Origin: Hoylesella loescheii
GTDB lineage: Bacteria; Bacteroidota; Bacteroidia; Bacteroidales; Bacteroidaceae
Reading direction: 5' to 3'
DNA: 64,000 bases
NCBI GenBank assembly: GCA_021531755.1
Contig: JADYUK010000001.1
Coordinates: 372,001-436,000, forward strand
Shown here: positions 58,627-64,000 of the stretch, piece after piece
How the letters are laid out: each line of letters opens with the position of its first letter
Position numbering within the stretch: the stretch's first letter is position 1
The notes under the pieces: generated by a model
Database searches by the model: none
Told to the model about the DNA's origin: nothing
The model's input: only the letters and a program-made list of their open reading frames with translations
Made by a program: the position numbers and the translations under genes

Positions 58627-59709
58627 TTATTTGTTCTTGATATAATCAATTATCCATGCTCCGACCTCTCTTGTGCCATATTTCTCTCCACCCTCAACTT
58701 GTATCTCGGGTGTGCGGATATTATTGTCGAGCGAGGCGTTCACAGCTTCCCTTACAAGTGCTCCCTCCTCTGTCAGGTTAAAGTGCTCGAGCAGCATCGC
58801 CACCGACAGGATTTGTGCCAGAGGATTGGCGATATTGAGTCCCTTGCCCTGAGGCCATGAACCATGTATAGGCTCGAATACAGGTGTGCTCGTTCCTGTT
58901 GAGGCAGAGGGCAGAAGCCCCATTGACCCTGTTATGCATGAGCCCTCGTCTGTCAGGATATCTCCGAATGTGTTCTCAGTCACCATGACATCGAAGAAAC
59001 GTGGGTCCTGTATCATACGCATCGCCGCATTGTCGACATACATGAAATCGGTTGTCACGTCAGGATACTCTGCCATCATCTCTTGGGCCACCTTGCGCCA
59101 CAGCCGGCTTGACGCAAGCACATTGGCCTTGTCGACCACTGTGAGATGTTTCCTCCTTTGTTGTGCGTATTTGTATCCGACTCTCATTATGCGCTCAATC
59201 TCCGGACGTGTGTAGAAGTTCGTGTCGAGTGCTTCCTCTACTCCTGTCTCCGTGTTCTGGTGTGGCTCTTCCTTTTTCCCGAAGTACATGCCTCCGGTCA
59301 GCTCGCGTATGCAGACAAAGTCCGCCCCCTCTACTATCTCGTCTTTCAGTGGAGACTTGTGGATAAGGCATGGGAATGTTGTTACAGGACGTATGTTGGC
59401 GTAAAGGCCTAATTTCTTGCGCATGGCAAGGAGCCCCTGCTCTGGTCTTACCTTTGCTGTAGGGTCGTTGTCGAACTTAGGGTCGCCGACAGAAGCGAAA
59501 AGCACGGCATCTGACTCCTCGCATATCCTGAATGTCTCCTCCGGGAAAGGGTCACCAACCTCGTCAATGGCGTGTGCACCGCAAAGAGCCTCCTTGTATG
59601 TCACATTATGGCCATACTTCTCTGCTATCGCTGTGAGCACTCCGACACCCTGTTCCATAATCTCTGGTCCGATACCGTCGCCGGCCAGAACTGCTATTCT
59701 CAAATCCAT
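58627..59709 (-). CDS. leuB: 3-isopropylmalate dehydrogenase
   Basis: 360 aa. Oxidative decarboxylation of 3-isopropylmalate in leucine synthesis, NAD-dependent. [13 protein letters not shown], the arginines of the substrate site ([21 protein letters not shown]), the signature [25 protein letters not shown] and [18 protein letters not shown] are complete. The other leu genes are not next to it in this window. It has its own promoter and a leader with a palindrome. Confidence 0.97.
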   Translation of the reverse strand: MDLRIAVLAGDGIGPEIMEQGVGVLTAIAEKYGHNVTYKEALCGAHAIDEVGDPFPEETFRICEESDAVLFASVGDPKFDNDPTAKVRPEQGLLAMRKKLGLYANIRPVTTFPCLIHKSPLKDEIVEGADFVCIRELTGGMYFGKKEEPHQNTETGVEEALDTNFYTRPEIERIMRVGYKYAQQRRKHLTVVDKANVLASSRLWRKVAQEMMAEYPDVTTDFMYVDNAAMRMIQDPRFFDVMVTENTFGDILTDEGSCITGSMGLLPSASTGTSTPVFEPIHGSWPQGKGLNIANPLAQILSVAMLLEHFNLTEEGALVREAVNASLDNNIRTPEIQVEGGEKYGTREVGAWIIDYIKNK

Positions 59710-59801
59710 GATGATTGTGTGTTTGGTTTGTCTGTTGTTATTATTTTGTATTTTTATCTTGTTGTCTTCTGGTAAGACGCTTCGGGATAAACGAAAACTC
59801 T

Positions 59802-59817
59802 GGCACGATGTCGTGCC
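59802..59817. promoter_or_regulatory. Palindrome in the leuB leader
   Basis: GGCACGATGTCGTGCC: arms of 7 bp with a 2-bp centre, located between the predicted leuB promoter and the start codon. As DNA it could be an operator; as RNA the loop is too tight for a good hairpin. Confidence 0.4.
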
Positions 59818-59860
59818 TTTGTACGCTTGCCGGATATGGCCTTAATGGCAATAATCGTGG

Positions 59861-59892
59861 CAAAATTACTAAAACTTATTGTATTATGCAAA
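59861..59892 (-). promoter_or_regulatory. Promoter of leuB
   Basis: Minus strand: TTTG (59892-59889), 20-nt spacer, TAATTTTG (59868-59861). A full consensus match; leader of about 145 nt. Confidence 0.7.
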
Positions 59893-59918
59893 GAAAAGAT
59901 ATTTTTTTAATTTATTTG

Positions 59919-59949
59919 TTGTCCTATTAAAACATATTTAATAACTTTG
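59919..59949 (+). promoter_or_regulatory. Candidate rightward promoter divergent from leuB
   Basis: TTG (59919-59921), 20-nt spacer, TAACTTTG (59942-59949). No recognised gene lies directly downstream; a 70-codon ORF from ATG 59978 (LPETILYILVAFLTVGYSWG) would be membrane-like but runs into the 22-bp array. The rest of 59710-60543 holds no clear gene. Confidence 0.4.
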
Positions 59950-60126
59950 TCCTTGCATTTTGCGTCATTACATACACATGGGATACCTTATGATGCCTTG
60001 TGCGGCTAATTTACCGGAGACCATTCTCTATATCTTAGTCGCCTTTCTCACCGTCGGGTATAGTTGGGGTGTGATGACCAGCGTCTGTTATGGCAAGAGT
60101 GATTTTCTCCGATATATAGCATGGGT

Positions 60127-60209
60127 TGCTCATTCAGTACAAATGAGCCAACCATTCAGTACAAATGAGCCACTCATTCAGTACGAGTGAGCTGTTCATT
60201 CAGTATCTT
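60127..60209 (-). repeat. Four-unit 22-bp array, copy 4 (inverted)
   Basis: CATTCAG (the complement of CTGAATG) starts at 60131, 60153, 60175 and 60197, again an exact 22-bp period and four units. Orientation is opposite to the other three arrays. GCTCATT-CAGTACA-AATGAGC shows the hairpin formed between neighbouring units. Confidence 0.9.
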
Positions 60210-60543
60210 TGAGGATTGTGAAGATAAAGTCTTGAAACACAGCGATATGCATCTTGCATGTTTTTGCCGCCAGGCCAAATTGAGCGAGAATAATCCAACC
60301 GTATGCCAACCACGGAGCTCGAATTGCTTTTTGCGGACGTAATCGCAAGGTGAAGTAGGACATGATAAGACTTACAATGTGATGACCAATGGGAGAATTC
60401 GCCGGGGGGGGACTATACCGAGTACAAAGACAGCTCCCCATTTTATCCGATGCATCTGATGGCCCCGACAATTATGCAGACGGATACTGGTATTAAGAAT
60501 CAATATAGACAACTATATGTAAAACATTAAAAATAAATCATTT

Positions 60544-61353
60544 ATGACTAATATCCTATATAGATACCCCGTTGTTCTGACCCTGGCGGTTTTCCTTACA
60601 TGTTGTACCTCACGCCGTGCGTCCACGACAGAAGCTCTTGACACCTCCTCTCCATTCCAGCTGGCCTTTGATAGCATTACTATCAGCGACTCAGCTGTTG
60701 TCGGCCCAATGGCAGTGGCTTATATTGATATACGCTGCCTGTTTCCGTCCTCTCCTTCTTCTCCTGTTGTTGACAGTCTTACGCTTTGGACGACACGCAT
60801 ACTTGCCGATACCATCGTCCGCCCGACTACGGCAGTGGAGACTGCGCGCAAACGAGCCTCTATCCAGCTTTCGTCAGACAGTAGCGAGATACGCTCCATC
60901 CTAAGCTATGCTGAGCGTCCTGCAGACTCACGTATAGTCTATCAGCGGGATATTGATATACGCCCTATATATGCAGATTCGAGCTACATCACTCTCCAAG
61001 CCACTATATATGATTATACGGCTGGTGCCCACGGTTCTACGACGCTGTTGCCACAGACATTCAACCTTGCCGATGGAACCCGTGTCTCCCTCTCCGCCCT
61101 TCTCCCCACGCTGTCCGCCGATGCTCTCTCCGACAGTATACATACGGGACTTATGAGACACTTTGAAGTACCTGAGGATAATCCACAGCGTCTACGCGAG
61201 CTTCTTTTCGTCGACCGTGACGCCCCGATTCCCATGCCACAGACACAACCATATCTGACATCGGAGGGGGTTGTCTTCCTTTATCAGCAGTATGAGATAG
61301 GCCCCTATGCCGCTGGCATGCCCAAGGTGACTGTAAAGTACAATCCCAAATAA
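60544..61353 (+). CDS. DUF3298/RsiV-like lipoprotein
   Basis: 269 aa. Lipoprotein signal with VFLTCCTSRR (Cys about 20-21). A DUF4163-like segment (about 105-165, with YDYTAGAHGSTTLLPQTFNL) precedes the DUF3298 part (about 180-269), which ends in the typical YEIGPYAAGMPKVTVKYNPK. In Bacillus RsiV such domains bind lysozyme; in Bacteroidales the proteins are envelope lipoproteins without a known role. No sigma factor is next to it. Confidence 0.83.
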   Translation: MTNILYRYPVVLTLAVFLTCCTSRRASTTEALDTSSPFQLAFDSITISDSAVVGPMAVAYIDIRCLFPSSPSSPVVDSLTLWTTRILADTIVRPTTAVETARKRASIQLSSDSSEIRSILSYAERPADSRIVYQRDIDIRPIYADSSYITLQATIYDYTAGAHGSTTLLPQTFNLADGTRVSLSALLPTLSADALSDSIHTGLMRHFEVPEDNPQRLRELLFVDRDAPIPMPQTQPYLTSEGVVFLYQQYEIGPYAAGMPKVTVKYNPK

Positions 61354-61530
61354 CATATGGATTATGGAGATGCGATAATTGCTATAGATTATGGCGACAG
61401 AATGAAGACATGGTCTACCTTAAATCCGCAAGTAATCTCCAATAGCAATCTTCGTTGCAGCAAAGTGCTTGGACATGTCAATCATGATAGTTGAAACGCG
61501 CGTGTTGTCTGATTCGGTACTCCATCCCCC

Positions 61531-61775
61531 TTACCCCACAATGCGACTTTGGGGGGGCATCAGGTGGCTCGTAACGTCCTCCACGCAGTCACCGCCACAA
61601 AAGTAGACGCTTGCCAGCGAACCTGCAATCTCGCCGTACTGGTAGCCGAATGACGTACATCGGAGACCCAGGACTTTGTCGATAACCGGACCTACATAAT
61701 GGGAAAATGCTCCCTCACGTGAAATATTCCTCCAAAAGGTGTGAGTTTTTCTGATTTTATTTGTACCTTTGCCAT
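61531..61775 (-). pseudogene. Remnant of an IS1380-family transposase (5' part)
   Basis: From ATG at 61775 the minus strand reads MAKVQIKSEKLTPFGGIFHV then REHFPIM and a TAG; one frame over it goes on VGPVIDKVLGLRCTSFGYQY, GEIAGSLASVYFCGGDCVED and VTSHLM, then breaks off. This is the N-terminal region of Bacteroidales IS1380 transposases, with a one-base loss near 61700 and the catalytic part missing. To its right are TCCTGAGC/GCTCAGGA (61845-61852/61893-61900) and TTTGCCATGTC/GACATGGCAAA (61768-61778/61833-61843), probably from the element's end. The rest of 61354-61530 is degenerate. Confidence 0.85.
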
Positions 61776-61946
61776 GTCTTGTTACGATTTATGCTTGTTT
61801 TGAATTGCAACACTAAGATAAGTGAAAAATCTGACATGGCAAAATCCTGAGCGCTCTGCTTTGCCGCTTGCCACAAGCAAGAACTTTTTGTTGCTCAGGA
61901 CTTATAAACAAAGTAAAATTAAAGTGCTGCGGAATTTAGGTATATC

Positions 61947-62420
61947 ATGAAACCCAAGACCTTTATAACAATCATCGTCCTGCTATTGGCATTGTTCAAT
62001 AGCGAATCGGCACAAGCCCAACGACTTGTCATCTGGCAGAAGGACGGCAGCAAAGTCAGCTACAATCTGGACGAAGAACCTATGACCAGGTTTACAACAA
62101 CAGATTTAGTCATTACAACGAAAACTGCCACCATCAACTATCCACTGAGCACCATTCACCGCTACACCTACGAAGGTGTGCCTTCAGGCGTGGACGATGT
62201 CACAGCCGACGGCATCAGCATCTCGCACGATGGCAATAACATCATCATCAAGGGCCTGTCAAGCGGAAAGACCGCTGCGGTCCATAGCATGGACGGCATA
62301 CGGCTGCAGGCCAATCGCTCCAATGGTTCCGACCGTCTCGTTCTTTCTCTTAGCCAACTCCCTGCCGGAGTCTATATCATCAAAGCCGACAATATAACCT
62401 ATAAATTCACAAAGCGATGA
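61947..62420 (+). CDS. Small secreted protein with T9SS-type C-terminal domain
   Basis: 157 aa. Signal peptide (1-24, ending AQAQ). Residues about 25-75 (RLVIWQKDGSKVSYNLDEEP ... INYPLSTIHRYTY) resemble the N-terminal module of the next protein. Residues about 78-157 look like a Por-secretion C-terminal sorting domain (AAVHSMDGIRLQ, LSQLPAGVYIIKADNITYKF). Its stop overlaps the next start by 4 nt (ATGA at 62417-62420), so the two are translationally coupled. Function unknown. Confidence 0.75.
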   Translation: MKPKTFITIIVLLLALFNSESAQAQRLVIWQKDGSKVSYNLDEEPMTRFTTTDLVITTKTATINYPLSTIHRYTYEGVPSGVDDVTADGISISHDGNNIIIKGLSSGKTAAVHSMDGIRLQANRSNGSDRLVLSLSQLPAGVYIIKADNITYKFTKR

Positions 62421-64000
62421 AAACACATTATAACCTCCTCACCCAGATAAAAGTTCGGATTTGTTGTGTGATAGCCTTAATTGCCGCTGCCCAATCGCTT
62501 TACGCATGGGACTATCTTACCGTATATCGCAATGACGGGGAAGAACCTTTGGAGCTCTTCTTGGCTGACGTCGACAGTATGGTGTGTTCAAAAATCGGAA
62601 CCGATGGTCTCCTCTATGCAGATTGGCAAGTGCAGGAAATCTGGGTTCCAGACACTACCTATCGAATTCCTCTTGCAAGTATCGATAGCATTAGAATCAA
62701 TACTGTTGATCCCGAAGAAGCCAATCGAAATTTGGTGGAAGCATCTAAGGGAGTGTCGAAGATATTTCTTCAAACCGAGAATATCTCTGAGCTTGCATCA
62801 CATTTGGATGAAATCCGAAACATGGAAAAAGTGGAGAAGGCATGGGTGAACGGGACGTCATTACTTGTAAAAGTGAAAGACTGGGGAGTCATTTCTTTTT
62901 CCTTTCCTATATCTTACGAGACAACATCTGAGAAAGAGAATGCAAAAAGTGTTCACAAGGACATGAAAAAAGCAGCAATTTATCCCTCGGATACCCATTC
63001 GCCCTTATTTGATGATCAGTTATTATACGATATCTGCATAGTTAATCAAGCGTATAACGACGAAAACAGATTTAATGTGGGTAGGGATGCCAATCAAATG
63101 GGTGATAACTTCAATTCTTGTGGATTCCATTATGTCAGCCCTGTTAATGGAGAAGAGTTTAATTTAAATTTTTTAAAGAACGATATTTACTACTATGATA
63201 TTATCCTGATGGCCACACATGGAGTCTTTGATGGCCAACACCACTGGATATACACAGGTCAGCAGTTTAAGGTGTTTAAGAATTTCGAAGAAATTGATGG
63301 ATGGAATGATGAGGTTCCTGACTGGGTAAAAGATAAACAAAATAGTATAAATAACAACTTATCACCAGGCTGTGTTTCCTGTGGATTTATAAAGGAGAAA
63401 AGAGGTGGTGTCGATGTGCTTGTACTATATGCTGCAGTTTCTGAATCATTCTTTGCGAAAAGCGACAAACGTTTCCAGGGAGATGGACGAACATTATTCT
63501 TCAATACTGCATGTCAGTCAATGCAGGAAAATCGTTCTTTTCCAAGATCTTTGCTAAGAAAGGGGCTTGGCTATTACTTCGGGTACACACACACCAACTC
63601 CGTAGGATGGAAAGCGTGTAAGGAATTCACCGAACTCATCTTGAACGGCTATGATTATGTAGATGCTAAACAAAATCACATGTCATTTGAGAACAAGTAT
63701 GAACAAGTTCAAGTGCCTAATCAACAAGGAGAACTTGAAACTGTGGTATCAGAACTGGTGGGGTCCCAACACTATTCATTAGAAAACGTCCACACATGCA
63801 TTATCCAACCTGAAACTTTGGAACCAGAATATCCATTCGATGGCAAGTTATATGGAAAAATTACACAGCTCAATCCATCAACAACAGAATTTACATACGG
63901 ATTCTGTATTAGTGAAGATGCAGAAATGAAGTCATCCAAAATTTTAGACGGAATTTCAATTAATCAATGTTCATACACTATTTATGGTAGTACTGTATCA
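62417..64000 (+). CDS. Secreted caspase/gingipain-like (clan CD, C25/CHAT-like) protein, 3' end missing
   Basis: Open from ATG at 62417 to the window edge, 528 codons. Signal peptide (about 1-31). Residues 32-95 form an N-terminal module (YLTVYRNDGEEPLELFLADV ... YRIPLASIDSIRI). Residues about 190-450 look like a clan CD protease: a strand ending in the catalytic His268 (IILMATHGVFDG), a strand ending in Cys366 (RTLFFNTACQSM), then GYYFGYTHTNSVGWKACKEF and LNGYDYVDA, the pattern seen in C25 and CHAT domains after the Cys. The His-Cys gap of 98 is long and suggests an insertion. A further beta domain begins near 470. Target unknown. Confidence 0.7.
   Translation, partial: MKTHYNLLTQIKVRICCVIALIAAAQSLYAWDYLTVYRNDGEEPLELFLADVDSMVCSKIGTDGLLYADWQVQEIWVPDTTYRIPLASIDSIRINTVDPEEANRNLVEASKGVSKIFLQTENISELASHLDEIRNMEKVEKAWVNGTSLLVKVKDWGVISFSFPISYETTSEKENAKSVHKDMKKAAIYPSDTHSPLFDDQLLYDICIVNQAYNDENRFNVGRDANQMGDNFNSCGFHYVSPVNGEEFNLNFLKNDIYYYDIILMATHGVFDGQHHWIYTGQQFKVFKNFEEIDGWNDEVPDWVKDKQNSINNNLSPGCVSCGFIKEKRGGVDVLVLYAAVSESFFAKSDKRFQGDGRTLFFNTACQSMQENRSFPRSLLRKGLGYYFGYTHTNSVGWKACKEFTELILNGYDYVDAKQNHMSFENKYEQVQVPNQQGELETVVSELVGSQHYSLENVHTCIIQPETLEPEYPFDGKLYGKITQLNPSTTEFTYGFCISEDAEMKSSKILDGISINQCSYTIYGSTVS

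Noticed and set aside
60196..60471. 91-codon minus-strand ORF
   Set aside because: No motif, poor start, overlaps the end of the 22-bp array; possibly debris but not a supported gene.
61764..61771. TACCTTTG as a plus-strand promoter
   Set aside because: It is the reverse complement of the start (ATGGCAAAGGTA) of the IS1380 transposase fossil and has no -33 partner.

Overview
The window looks like chromosome of a gut or rumen Bacteroidales bacterium, most likely Prevotellaceae. The F-type ATP synthase operon has the order beta-epsilon-(small membrane protein)-a-c-b-delta-alpha-gamma. Several promoters fit the Bacteroidetes pattern (TTG or TTTG, about 20 nt, TAnnTTTG). There are type IX secretion (T9SS) sorting domains, a Rho factor with a long disordered insert, a GldE/Ssb pair, and families such as PCMD, DUF4923 and DUF6250 that are typical of this order. 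I could not run any search, so all assignments come from reading motifs.

Layout. 1-5.1 kb: a pectin (rhamnogalacturonan-I) pair, GH105 plus a PL26/YetA-like exolyase, both on the minus strand. 5.7-11.5 kb: a HIT protein with an altered catalytic motif, anaerobic ribonucleotide reductase NrdD with its activase NrdG, and RmuC. 12.1-20.1 kb: the ATP synthase operon, closed by a strong terminator. 20.3-24.6 kb: SDR, tRNA-Pro, DUF4923 protein, HAD phosphatase, tRNA-Cys and repeats. 24.6-32.3 kb: uvrA, a T9SS type-B cargo protein divergent from a LysM/periplasmic-binding protein, an outer-membrane barrel, thyA and a lone receiver domain. 32.7-38.3 kb: rho, gldE, ssb, a conserved unknown protein and a four-tRNA operon. 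39-43.7 kb: PCMD lipoprotein, Omp85-type barrel, phosphoethanolamine transferase and a small secreted protein. 43.8-48.6 kb: a candidate structured RNA and a TolC-HlyD-MFS tripartite efflux operon. 49-59.7 kb: cinA, tsaD, map, a Crp/Fnr regulator, apbE, a zinc-ribbon membrane protein, a U32 (RlhA-like) protein, metA and leuB. 60.5-64 kb: a DUF3298-type lipoprotein, a decayed IS1380 transposase, and a two-gene secreted locus whose second gene encodes a caspase/gingipain-like (clan CD) protein cut by the window end.

The most unusual content is between the genes. Three dispersed intergenic repeat families coexist: (a) arrays of exactly four 22-bp units at four places, unit AATGAGC-N-GCTCATT-N-GTACTG; (b) 73-bp tandem units at four places, two of which run directly into the stop codons of uvrA and the U32 gene; (c) CACGGAT/ATCCGTG-rich inverted elements of about 80-260 bp at five places. 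Further points of interest are the secreted clan CD protein with its small co-transcribed partner, the structured RNA candidate near 43.9 kb, the structured metA leader, and fossils of an IS1380 transposase and possibly a SusD-like gene.
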